Source of the DNA: Gemmatimonas aurantiaca
Lineage (GTDB): Bacteria > Gemmatimonadota > Gemmatimonadetes > Gemmatimonadales > Gemmatimonadaceae
NCBI RefSeq assembly: GCF_037190085.1
Contig: NZ_JBBCJO010000011.1
Span: 186,001-250,000 of the forward strand
Reading direction: 5' to 3'
Length of the DNA: 64,000 nucleotides
Every line of letters begins with the position of its first letter. Positions within the stretch are counted from its first letter, which is position 1. The notes below the pieces were generated by a model. It was not told where the DNA came from. It saw only the letters and a list, made by a program, of their open reading frames with translations, and did not search any database. The position numbers and the translations under genes were made by a program. Positions 44,181 through 52,256 of the stretch are shown in pieces.

Positions 44181-45152
44181 TCAGACGACGAACATGTCTT
44201 CCTTGGCCCACTTGGGCGCCGCGATCCGGGCCGCCGCGGCGTGTGCCATGTACGAGACGTGGTCGGTGCCGGTCGGGACTTCCTTGGGAATGGTGCCGCT
44301 CACCTTCTGCGTCTTGAACACCGTTCCGGGCTTGAGATCGTGGAACGGGAACTCGGGTTCGGTGCACCCGGTGCAGGGCATGCCCGCGCGGGTCTTCGAC
44401 GATTGCCTGTTCCAGAGAATGCGGTTGCAGGGCGAATGGGTCATCGGTCCGCGGCATCCGAGCTCGTAGAAGAGACAGCCTTGTCGGGTGCCCTGTCCGA
44501 ATTCCATCGTGCTCTGCTTGTATTCGAAGTACTGCACACGCGTGCAACCCGTCTGCGTGAACGTCTTGAAGAACGTCTGCGGGCGCTGGAGATCGTCGAG
44601 TGCGATATCGCCGGCCCGTCCCGACGCGATGGCCACCAGGATCTGCGTCACCCAGTCGGGGTGTGTGGGGCAGCCCGGGATGTTCACCACGGGAAGTCCC
44701 CACTTGGAACGGAAGTCGCTGCCCAGGAAGCCGCCCTGCTTCCGCTTGAGATACTGCAGACCGACATTGTCGACCGGGTTGGGTTCCGTGGCGGGAATGC
44801 CGCCCCAGCAGGCACAGTCACCGAGGGCCACGACGGCACCCGCATGCGCGGCGATCTCCTGCACCCAGTCTTTCATCGGACGGTCGGCGAACATGTTGAA
44901 TCGCCCGGTCTTGTTCGGACCGAGGATGACCGTGCCTTCGAAGACGAAGATGTCGAGCTGCCGCCTGCCGGCCGCGAGATCGTCGAGCATCTGCCGCACC
45001 GGTGCGCCCATTTCGAAACCGAGCGACGGGTGCCAGAGGATGTCGATGCCGAAGTCGGTGACGAGATCGCATGCACTCGGCTCCTCGGCATTGAGGAAGG
45101 ACATCGTGTTCCCGGAACACGCGCCACCCTGCAGCCACAGCACCGTTGCCAT
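44181..45152 (-). CDS. hucS: [NiFe]-hydrogenase small subunit, group 2a (Huc)-like
   Basis: The 323-residue electron-transfer subunit holds three Fe-S clusters. It lacks the long N-terminal Tat signal of membrane uptake hydrogenases and opens directly with VLWLQGGACSGNTMSFL. Cluster-binding Cys are visible in GDCACWGG, NIPGCPTHPDW, TQTGCTRVQ, GCLFYELGCRGP, SPCNRILWN and GMPCTGCTEPE. The usual proximal CTGC is CSGN here, with Asn15 replacing a Cys. An AGGAG ribosome-binding site (45162-45166) precedes the start by nine bases. The C terminus, WAKEDMFVV, resembles mycobacterial HucS. Confidence 0.95.
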   Translation of the reverse strand: MATVLWLQGGACSGNTMSFLNAEEPSACDLVTDFGIDILWHPSLGFEMGAPVRQMLDDLAAGRRQLDIFVFEGTVILGPNKTGRFNMFADRPMKDWVQEIAAHAGAVVALGDCACWGGIPATEPNPVDNVGLQYLKRKQGGFLGSDFRSKWGLPVVNIPGCPTHPDWVTQILVAIASGRAGDIALDDLQRPQTFFKTFTQTGCTRVQYFEYKQSTMEFGQGTRQGCLFYELGCRGPMTHSPCNRILWNRQSSKTRAGMPCTGCTEPEFPFHDLKPGTVFKTQKVSGTIPKEVPTGTDHVSYMAHAAAARIAAPKWAKEDMFVV

Positions 45153-45315
45153 GTGGGGAGTCTCCTGCGGGGTCGGCCCGATGGACCGACGGGGAGTGGG
45201 AAGGAAGGGGGATGCCGTGCAGCATCGACTGCCGAATCACCGACACGATGCGCCCGCCGGCGGGGCGCAACAATAGCAAGAACTTGGTAGATGCGGCGGG
45301 GACCGTACCGGCGAT
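45153..45315 (-). promoter_or_regulatory. Leader region upstream of the hydrogenase structural genes
   Basis: This 163-base gap between the response regulator and small-subunit genes is the largest in the operon. It holds the AGGAG site at 45162-45166 and a GC-rich inverted repeat, GCGCCC-N7-GGGCGC, at 45250-45268. On the transcript strand an AT-richer stretch (TTCTTGCTATTGTTGC) lies just upstream of that stem and could hold a promoter. No convincing -35/-10 pair was found. The hairpin may stabilise or attenuate the structural-gene message. Confidence 0.4.
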
Positions 45316-45957
45316 TCAGGTCGGCGTCTGCAGTACGATCAGTCCTTGACCGACGGCGATGCGGACCAACTCCACCTGGTTGTGCACGTTCAGCTTCTGC
45401 ATGAGGTTCGCCCGATGACGTGTGGCCGTGTGCGGCGAGATGTTGAGTGTCTCGGCGACGGCACTCGTGGTCAGGCCGTTGGCGATGAGCTGCAGGACTT
45501 CGCGCTCCCGCGCCGTGAGCGCCATGGGACGCAGACGCGACTCCTGGAGGCGGGCCCGGTCGATGGCGGCCGCGAGATACCGTTGACCGCGCATGATCCC
45601 GTCGATGGCCAGGAAGAGCTCATCGTCCATCGAGTCCTTGAGCAGATAACCGTCGGCGCCGGCCGTCAGCGCTTCTCCCACGAGATGGGTTTCATCGTGC
45701 ATGGAAAGCACGAGCACTCTGGTCGGAATTCCGCGCGCGCGAAGACGACGCAGTGTCTCGAGGCCATCCATGCCCGGCATGTTGAGGTCGAGAATCACCA
45801 GGTCGGGACGCTCCGATTCGATGAGCGGCAGCGCCGCCTCACCGCTGCCGGCTTCGCCGATGATTTCGTGCCGGCCCTCGAGACGCAGCAGCAGCGCCAG
45901 GCCGCGGCGCACGAGCGCATGATCGTCCACGAGGACGATGCGGATGCGCGTACTCAT
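45316..45957 (-). CDS. NarL/FixJ-family response regulator
   Basis: A 213-residue regulator: receiver domain with Asp57 in LVILDLNMPGMDG, VLSMHDETHL and a Lys in LLKDSMDDEL; then a LuxR-type helix-turn-helix (LTAREREVLQLIANGLTTSA, HTATRHRANLMQKLNVHNQV). The ATG at 45957 overlaps the sensor kinase stop (ATGA), so the two form a two-component system. Its position immediately upstream of the small-subunit gene suggests it controls hydrogenase expression; target sites are unknown. Confidence 0.93.
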   Translation of the reverse strand: MSTRIRIVLVDDHALVRRGLALLLRLEGRHEIIGEAGSGEAALPLIESERPDLVILDLNMPGMDGLETLRRLRARGIPTRVLVLSMHDETHLVGEALTAGADGYLLKDSMDDELFLAIDGIMRGQRYLAAAIDRARLQESRLRPMALTAREREVLQLIANGLTTSAVAETLNISPHTATRHRANLMQKLNVHNQVELVRIAVGQGLIVLQTPT

Positions 45958-47630
45958 CCCAGGGGAAGGTGCACGGACACTGTCGTTCCATGGCCCGGAC
46001 GACTCTCCACCTGACAGACGCCGCCGAGCTGATGGGCGCGTTCGGCGATACCGCGCAGACCGAGCCCCGCCTGCCGCAGGGTCGCATCGAAGCCGCATCC
46101 ATCATCGGCCACGCGCACGAACAGATGCTGCGGAGTCTCGGCGACCTGCACGCTGACGACGGAGGCTTCGGCGTGGGCGCTCACGTTGGTCAACGCCTCC
46201 TGCACGATGCGGAACACGGCTGTCTCATGCAGGGGAAAGCGACGCTGATCGAGTCCATCCACCTGGAGTTGCACCGAGAAGCCACCGCGTTGCTCCGTGT
46301 CGTGGGCCAGTTGTGCCAGCGCGGCGGCCAGCCCGTGTTGATCGAGCGCCGGCGGGCGCAACCGCCGGGCGAGCTGACGGAATCGTGCCGTGGCCTGATT
46401 CACCTGCAGACGGAGTTCGTCGAGCGGAGCGCGTACGGCCGGCACATCGGTGGGCAGGACACGCGAGAGCACCTGCAGGGCGAGCTTCACGCCGACCAGC
46501 GCCTGCCCGGCTTCGTCGTGCAGTTCACGGGCGATGTGCTGTCGTTCCTCCTCGATGCGGTCGGCGTGCAGGGCAAAGAGCTGCCGCACCTCGGCGTTCT
46601 TCGCGGCCAATGCCGTCACGAGACGCGAATTTTCGATGGCCATGGCGGTGGTGTCGGCCAGCGCTTCGAGAAAGGAGGCATCGTTCCAGGTGAAGGCTGG
46701 GCGTTCCGCGCCGCGATGCAGTTCCAGAAACCCGACGACCTGGTGGGATGCATCGCGCAGGGGCACACAGATCGCATGGTGCACGTTGTCCTGTTCCGCG
46801 AGTTCGTTGTCCCGTGCCGATTCGTTCGGATAGTCGGCCGTCAGAACGGCAAACTCGTGGTCCAGCACACGACCGGGGATGCCCTCGCTTCTCTTCCATC
46901 GACGGGGCATCCGCCGCCAGCTTCCACTTCGCCAGTACGCTTCCGAACTCGTCACGACCTCGCCGTCCGGCGAGAGTCCGGTCAGGCCCCCACGGCCGCC
47001 ATCGGCCTTCAGGAAGCGGGCGGCATGCTCCACCATTTCCTGGACGAGTTCGGTCGGCTCCCGATGCCGGTGCACCGATCCGGAAAATGCCAGCAGCGCT
47101 TCCATGCCGTTCGACCATTCGGCGAGCCGTCCGAGCAGTTCGGCACGATCGACCGCAACGGCCAACTGGTCGGCGACGATCGTGAGTCCCCGCAGGATGT
47201 CCCGCGGAAATCCCTGCTCCTCGGTTGCCGACACCAACAGCACGGCCGTCGAGTGGCCGGCGTGATGTGCCACCGGCAGTACGGCGACGCTTCGCCAGCC
47301 GAGCATCTGAGGCGTGACACAGGTGCCCGCGATGGCGTCGAACGATTCGTTGCTGAGCAGCAGTTCGCGGCGGGTCGCTGCAACGCGCATGACCCCGCGC
47401 AGCGTGCGTGTGCTCTGCTGCTCGGGAAGCGCCCTATTGCCGACGATCGTCGTGACCTCGCCTTCATGGACCGTGCCGATGGCCACGAGGGGTGCATGCA
47501 GTCGCTTTGCGATGGTGGAGCACAGTGTCTCCCGCAGGGCCACGCCATCGGGTTCGCGCGCCAGGACCGCGGCCGCCGCACCAACGAGATCGAGGGCCGG
47601 ACTTCCTGGAGGAAGAGATGCGCGAATCAC
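45954..47630 (-). CDS. GAF-GAF sensor histidine kinase (HisKA_3 type) in the hydrogenase operon
   Basis: A 558-residue cytosolic NarX/DesK-like kinase. Two GAF-like sensor domains (about residues 25-175 and 190-340) precede a short coiled-coil, the HisKA_3 H-box ARELHDEAGQALVGVKLALQ, and an ATPase domain (FRIVQEALTNVSAHAEAS, DDGCGFD, GLGLRGIAERA). The GTG at 47630 is the first in-frame start after the hypB stop; earlier in-frame starts lie inside hypB. No haem- or Fe-S-binding pattern in the GAF domains is obvious, so the signal is unknown. Confidence 0.88.
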   Translation of the reverse strand: MIRASLPPGSPALDLVGAAAAVLAREPDGVALRETLCSTIAKRLHAPLVAIGTVHEGEVTTIVGNRALPEQQSTRTLRGVMRVAATRRELLLSNESFDAIAGTCVTPQMLGWRSVAVLPVAHHAGHSTAVLLVSATEEQGFPRDILRGLTIVADQLAVAVDRAELLGRLAEWSNGMEALLAFSGSVHRHREPTELVQEMVEHAARFLKADGGRGGLTGLSPDGEVVTSSEAYWRSGSWRRMPRRWKRSEGIPGRVLDHEFAVLTADYPNESARDNELAEQDNVHHAICVPLRDASHQVVGFLELHRGAERPAFTWNDASFLEALADTTAMAIENSRLVTALAAKNAEVRQLFALHADRIEEERQHIARELHDEAGQALVGVKLALQVLSRVLPTDVPAVRAPLDELRLQVNQATARFRQLARRLRPPALDQHGLAAALAQLAHDTEQRGGFSVQLQVDGLDQRRFPLHETAVFRIVQEALTNVSAHAEASVVSVQVAETPQHLFVRVADDGCGFDATLRQAGLGLRGIAERAHQLGGVCQVESRPGHGTTVSVHLPLG

Positions 47631-47646
47631 CGAGACGACTCGTCGC

Positions 47647-48387
47647 TCAGGGCACAGTGCGCGACGACGTGGCAGGCGATGGGACCACGCCCGGGGCCGG
47701 CCACTGCGTGCGCCAGTGTGACCGTCGCCTGTCGAGCAATGCGAGCCATTCGTCCAGCCCTTCGCCCGTACGCGACGAGCAGGCGAGCACCGGCATGCCC
47801 GGCCGCACCGACTCGATCGCGGCGCCGGCGGCCGCCCGGTCGAATTCGCAGGCGGTGGCAAGGTCGGCCTTCGTGATCATCGCGATGTCGGCGGAATTGA
47901 ACATCGTGGGATACTTGAGCGGCTTGTCCTCGCCTTCGGTCACGGAAAGCAGCACGAGCCGTAGCGCTTCTCCGAGATCGTAGGACGCGGGGCAGACCAG
48001 GTTTCCGACGTTCTCCACGAACAGTACATCGAGTTCGCCGAGCGCCCACCCGTCGAGATGCGCCTCGATCATCTCCGCCTCGAGATGACAGCGCCCATGG
48101 GTATTGATCTGCCGCACCGGTGCACCGCTCCGGGCGAGACGCCGGGCGTCGTTGTCGGTCTCGAGGTCGCCCACCAGTGCGGCAACCCGCACACCACGCT
48201 GATGCAATGCGGTGAGTGTCCATTCGAGGAACGCGGTCTTACCCGTTCCCGGACTCGATACCAGGTTCACCACGAACACACCGGCCGCTTCGAATCGCGC
48301 GCGCAGTGCACGTGCGAGTTCGTCGTTCTTGCGGAGAATGCCGGCGCGAACCTCGACGATCCGCGTGGCAGGCAATGTGGATGTCAT
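47647..48387 (-). CDS. hypB: Hydrogenase nickel-insertion GTPase HypB
   Basis: A 246-residue SIMIBI GTPase that works with HypA to insert nickel. The P-loop is SSPGTGKTAFLE, followed by GDLETDNDARRL, the metal-site loop QINTHGRCHLEAEM with its Cys-His, VENVGNLVCPA and the NKxD-like TKAD. It lacks the N-terminal CxxCGC nickel site and His-rich stretch of some HypB proteins, so it depends on other nickel donors. It is coupled by ATGA to hypA. Confidence 0.95.
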   Translation of the reverse strand: MTSTLPATRIVEVRAGILRKNDELARALRARFEAAGVFVVNLVSSPGTGKTAFLEWTLTALHQRGVRVAALVGDLETDNDARRLARSGAPVRQINTHGRCHLEAEMIEAHLDGWALGELDVLFVENVGNLVCPASYDLGEALRLVLLSVTEGEDKPLKYPTMFNSADIAMITKADLATACEFDRAAAGAAIESVRPGMPVLACSSRTGEGLDEWLALLDRRRSHWRTQWPAPGVVPSPATSSRTVP

Positions 48388-48809
48388 GCCGGACGCTCCG
48401 GAACGCCGGTCATGGCGTCCGTGCCGTTCACGGGCGAAAGGGTCTCACAGGTCGCAGCCACGCGTTCGTCCACCTCCAGTCCGGTGAGGTCCAGTTCGCG
48501 TCCGCGCCGGATATCCCCGCTCGGCGTGTCACAGACCGGACACCGGAACCGATTGACCCCCGGCAGCTCCCGCAGAGCGCCGCAGGGGGCACAGTAGATG
48601 CTGATGGGAACATCCTCGATCACCAGGCGGGAGCCGGCGAGCACCGTCCCTTCGGTGACGAGATCATAGGAAAACTGCAGCGCTCCCGCTTCGATTCCGG
48701 AGAGCCGACCCACGGCAAGGTACACCGTCAGAATGCGGGTCGCTTGCAGGCGCGCGGCTTCCGCGCCGGCCACCTCGACGATGCTCTGGGCGATGGACAG
48801 TTCATGCAT
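48384..48809 (-). CDS. hypA: Hydrogenase nickel-insertion protein HypA
   Basis: A 141-residue metallochaperone. The nickel site is the N-terminal MHELSIAQSIVE (His2 and Glu3). The zinc site is two CxxC pairs, CAPC and CPVC, in YCAPCGALRELP and RFRCPVCDTPSGD. The C terminus runs about 25 residues past the usual end. It lies 12 bases after the DUF1641 gene and overlaps hypB. Confidence 0.95.
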   Translation of the reverse strand: MHELSIAQSIVEVAGAEAARLQATRILTVYLAVGRLSGIEAGALQFSYDLVTEGTVLAGSRLVIEDVPISIYCAPCGALRELPGVNRFRCPVCDTPSGDIRRGRELDLTGLEVDERVAATCETLSPVNGTDAMTGVPERPA

Positions 48810-48821
48810 CGGGTGACCGAC

Positions 48822-49610
48822 TCAGCGGGCCAGCGTCTGTCCATAGGCCTTGGAGACGTGGAGCGCGAAACTCACCGCGCGATTCACGTCGGGATCGCGC
48901 AGGGCCCGCAGAAGACCCAGCATGCCGATGGGCTTCGATTCCGCGTTCGACGTGCGGGCTTCCTCGTACGAATCGGCCGCCGATCGCCCGATCTTGCCGA
49001 GCACTTCGACGGTGCGGGGCTCCAGCATTCCCGACTTCACCAGCGTCTGTCCGGCCGCCACCAGCGGGGGCAGCGCGGCGAGGACTTCCTTGAATTTGGT
49101 GAAGTCCGCGTCGGAGGCCCGTTTGAGATCGTCGATGTCGTCGGACAGCGCCGTCGCGATGGTGTCTCCCCGGCGCAGGAATCCATCGATCGCGTCGAGG
49201 GTGAACGCGGCGAGTTCAAGCCGATCGAGCACGGCCTTCACCGCGTCGATGGTCTGCTCGTTGCCGAGTCGTTCGATCAATCCCGAATCGATCAGTCGCT
49301 GAAACGCCGGTGTGGCGGAAACGTCCGCCAGTTGTACGCCGACGCGGGCAAGCTGTGGAATGCGGCTGATGACATCGCCGGTCGCGGTCTCGTCACCGGT
49401 CAGGCGCTTCAGGTCGGACACGCTCTCGGCGACGCTTTCCGCCACCACGTTGGCGCGGGAGAGAAAACCGTCCAGGGCGTCCGCCAGAAAGGCGATGACG
49501 TCGAGACGGTCGAGCAGGCGGTTCAGCGCATCGATGGTTTTCTCTTCCGACAGGCGGGCCAGCAACTGCTCGTGGGCAGCACTGGTGGCGGAAGGCAAGG
49601 CGGTCCCCAT
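48822..49610 (-). CDS. DUF1641 family protein with internal duplication, first gene of hydrogenase operon
   Basis: A 262-residue, strongly helical soluble protein. The C-terminal motif GLLRALRDPDVNRAVSFALH is the mark of DUF1641 (YrhD-like), a family found beside formate dehydrogenase and heterodisulfide reductase genes. Two copies of a roughly 50-residue unit are visible at about 20-69 and 115-164, both reading L..E.TIDA...LDRL...AF..DA.DGFL.R...A.....DLKR. It heads the operon, 12 bases before hypA and divergent from hypF. Its role is unknown; by context it may link the hydrogenase to another redox complex or form a scaffold. Confidence 0.85.
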   Translation of the reverse strand: MGTALPSATSAAHEQLLARLSEEKTIDALNRLLDRLDVIAFLADALDGFLSRANVVAESVAESVSDLKRLTGDETATGDVISRIPQLARVGVQLADVSATPAFQRLIDSGLIERLGNEQTIDAVKAVLDRLELAAFTLDAIDGFLRRGDTIATALSDDIDDLKRASDADFTKFKEVLAALPPLVAAGQTLVKSGMLEPRTVEVLGKIGRSAADSYEEARTSNAESKPIGMLGLLRALRDPDVNRAVSFALHVSKAYGQTLAR

Positions 49611-49688
49611 GCAGTCCCTCCTGAAACGGGATCGGGGTGAGGTGCGGCAACGTTATGCGCCCGTGCCCTCCGGCGTTATGGCAAGATC
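49611..49688. promoter_or_regulatory. Divergent promoter region of the two hydrogenase transcription units
   Basis: These 78 bases separate the start codons of the minus-strand operon (DUF1641 gene) and the plus-strand hypF-nickel permease operon, so both promoters must lie here or just inside the genes. A GTTATG motif occurs twice (about 49653 and 49675). No clear -35/-10 pair is visible. On the minus strand GGAGG at 49617-49621, about six bases before the DUF1641 ATG, serves as its ribosome-binding site. Confidence 0.45.
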
Positions 49689-52256
49689 ATGCTATTTCCA
49701 CGCGTGGCGTCCATCGACGACGTTTGCGCAATGCACGCCTCCGTCCGTCCGCCCGACGCAGAACCCCGGACGTCCGCTCCCGGACGGCGGGTCGTGCATC
49801 TTCAGGGAACCGTGCAGGGCGTGGGATTCCGTCCCTATGTGCACCGACTCGCGACACGTCTCGGACTGGGGGGCGCGGTCTGGAACGCCGACGACACCGT
49901 GGTCATCGAGGTGGAGGGCGACGAGAACCGACTCGAGCGGTTCGTGACCGCTTTGCCGATCGAAGCACCGCCCGCCGCGCGGATCGAAGCGATGGAGGTC
50001 CATGCCGAATCGCCGCGCGGCGTATGCGGCTTCCACATCGTGACGAGTGTCGCCTCGACCACCACGCCATCGGAGACCCGGATCGCTCCGATCGCGCCGG
50101 ATCTCGCGACGTGCGAAGACTGCTGGCGGGAGTTCCATGATCCCGCCGATCGCCGCTACCGCTATCCATTCCTCAACTGCACCCAATGTGGGCCACGGTT
50201 CACGATCGTGACGGGCGTGCCGTACGATCGCGAGCGCACCACGATGCGCCGCTTCGTGATGTGCGATGCCTGTCGGCGGGAATACGAAGATCCGGGACAT
50301 CGTCGTTTTCATGCCGAGCCGAATGCGTGTCCGGAATGCGGACCGCAACTCGCCTGGCATGTGCCGGCGGTGAACGGGCATTCCGCAGCCGGTGCGTCGA
50401 TGCGCGGGGAACAGGCACTGCGTGAGGCACTGGCCGTGTTGCGCGGCGGGGGCGTGATCGCCGCCAAGGGGATCGGCGGCTATCACCTGTTGTGCGATGC
50501 GCGCAACGCCGACGCGGTGGCGACGCTCAGACTGCGCAAGCGTCGTCCGCACAAACCGCTGGCCGTGCTGGTCGATTCCCTGACCACCCTGCGCGCATAC
50601 GCCGACGTGAGTGCACCAACGGCCGCGTTGCTGCAGACTCCCGCCCATCCGATCGTGCTGGTCCCCCTCGACATGGATGGATCGTGGCAGCGGTTCGCCA
50701 GGGAGGTGGCGCCGGGCCTGGATCAGGTGGGCGTCATGTTGCCCGCGTTTCCCCTGCATGCGTTGCTCGCCGCCGATGGACCGCTCGTGTGCACAAGCGG
50801 CAATCTGAGCGACGAGCCGATGGCATGGAGCGATGGGGACGCGGTGCGGCGGCTCGCGTCGCTCGTGGACGGCTTCCTGATGCACGACCGCGAGATCGTG
50901 GTTCCCTGTGACGATTCGGTGGTCCAGCTCGCTCGGGATGGCAGCGAGCGGCCGGTGCGCCGGTCGCGTGGGTACGCACCGTATCCGATCGATGTCGGCC
51001 GGACCACACGGGCCGCGGTCGAGGTGATCGCCGTTGGCGCGGAACTCAAATCGACGGCGGCGCTGTTCAGCGGCGGGCGGATCACGTTGTCCAGTCATGT
51101 GGGTGACGTGGGCAGTCCGGAGACGATCGAGGCATTGGCCATGGCCGTCCAGCGACTCGAAGCCATGCATGGCGGAACCGTGCGGGTCATGGCGTGCGAT
51201 ATGCATCCCGGATATCTCTCGGCGCATTGGGCTGTCGGTCAGGCGCGCGCACGATCGCTCCCGCTCGTTCGTGTACAGCACCACCATGCGCACCTGGCCT
51301 CCCTGCTGGGAGAACACGGACTGCCTAGTGATGAGCCCATTCTTGCGTTCACCTTCGATGGCACGGGGTACGGCCCCGATGGCACGGTCTGGGGTGGTGA
51401 AGCGCTCCTGGGAGACTGCACCGGCTATCAACGGATGGCCGCGCTGGCCTCCTTTCCACTGGCGGGTGGTGATGCCGCCGTGAAGCAGCCGGTTCGCAGC
51501 GCGCTGGGATTGTTGCATGGTCTGGGCTTCGACGTGACCGATGATTCGCAACTGCCATGCGGTGTCCGCGAGCACGTGACGCCCGCGTCGCGCGTGATCA
51601 TGCAGCGGCAGTTCACACGTGGCATTGCGACCGTGGAATCATCGAGCATGGGACGACTGCTCGACGCCTGCGCGGTGTTGTGTGGAGGTCCCACGACGAT
51701 TTCGTATGAAGGGCAGGCCGCGGTGTGGCTCGAAGTGCTGGGGCGACGTCATCGGCATCGGAAGCCCCGCTATCATTGCGTCGTTCGCCCGGGTGACGAC
51801 AGTCGTGCGGCCCGCTCGCACGCGCCACGATGGATCATCGATCCGGCGCCGATGATCCGCGCGCTGCTCGACGATGTGCGGCAACTCGAAGCCATGTCGG
51901 AAGACGCATCGCGGGAGTCTTCCGATCGCGCGGAGCTCCTGTCGGCGATGGCATGGTCGATTCATGCCGCGATCGCGGGGGCCATCGTCACGGTTGCACG
52001 TCTCGTGAACGATCGGATGGACATGCGACGGGTCGGCCTCACCGGCGGTGTGTTCCAGAATCGTCTGCTCTCCGAGTTGACCGGCGACGCACTCGCCCGG
52101 AATGGATTCGAGACGCTGGAACACCGTCAGGTGCCCTGCAATGATGGCGGACTGGCGCTTGGTCAGGCGCTCGTGGCGGCTCACACATTCCTGCGGGATT
52201 CCGATCCTTCCGGATCGCTCCCCGCCACTTTCAGGCAAGACATGGCTCACTCATGA
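49689..52256 (+). CDS. hypF: Carbamoyltransferase HypF
   Basis: The 855-residue HypF makes the carbamoyl group for HypE from carbamoyl phosphate and ATP. Domains in order: acylphosphatase (LQGTVQGVGFRPYVHRLA, residues 38-55), two zinc fingers (CxxC at 142/145, 164/167, 192/195 and 214/217), a YrdC-like domain (KGIGGYHLLCDARN, RKRRPHKPLAVLV), and a Kae1-like carbamoyltransferase domain with VQHHHAHLASLL and GGVFQNRLLSE. The N terminus has about 30 extra residues; an ATG at 49731 is an alternative start. It is coupled by ATGA to the nickel permease gene. Confidence 0.96.
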   Translation: MLFPRVASIDDVCAMHASVRPPDAEPRTSAPGRRVVHLQGTVQGVGFRPYVHRLATRLGLGGAVWNADDTVVIEVEGDENRLERFVTALPIEAPPAARIEAMEVHAESPRGVCGFHIVTSVASTTTPSETRIAPIAPDLATCEDCWREFHDPADRRYRYPFLNCTQCGPRFTIVTGVPYDRERTTMRRFVMCDACRREYEDPGHRRFHAEPNACPECGPQLAWHVPAVNGHSAAGASMRGEQALREALAVLRGGGVIAAKGIGGYHLLCDARNADAVATLRLRKRRPHKPLAVLVDSLTTLRAYADVSAPTAALLQTPAHPIVLVPLDMDGSWQRFAREVAPGLDQVGVMLPAFPLHALLAADGPLVCTSGNLSDEPMAWSDGDAVRRLASLVDGFLMHDREIVVPCDDSVVQLARDGSERPVRRSRGYAPYPIDVGRTTRAAVEVIAVGAELKSTAALFSGGRITLSSHVGDVGSPETIEALAMAVQRLEAMHGGTVRVMACDMHPGYLSAHWAVGQARARSLPLVRVQHHHAHLASLLGEHGLPSDEPILAFTFDGTGYGPDGTVWGGEALLGDCTGYQRMAALASFPLAGGDAAVKQPVRSALGLLHGLGFDVTDDSQLPCGVREHVTPASRVIMQRQFTRGIATVESSSMGRLLDACAVLCGGPTTISYEGQAAVWLEVLGRRHRHRKPRYHCVVRPGDDSRAARSHAPRWIIDPAPMIRALLDDVRQLEAMSEDASRESSDRAELLSAMAWSIHAAIAGAIVTVARLVNDRMDMRRVGLTGGVFQNRLLSELTGDALARNGFETLEHRQVPCNDGGLALGQALVAAHTFLRDSDPSGSLPATFRQDMAHS

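Noticed and set aside
49676..49694. TGGCAAGATCATGCT resembles a sigma-54 -24/-12 promoter before hypF
   Set aside because: The GG-to-GC spacing is one base too short, the motif overlaps the hypF start codon, and no NtrC-type activator is encoded in the locus.
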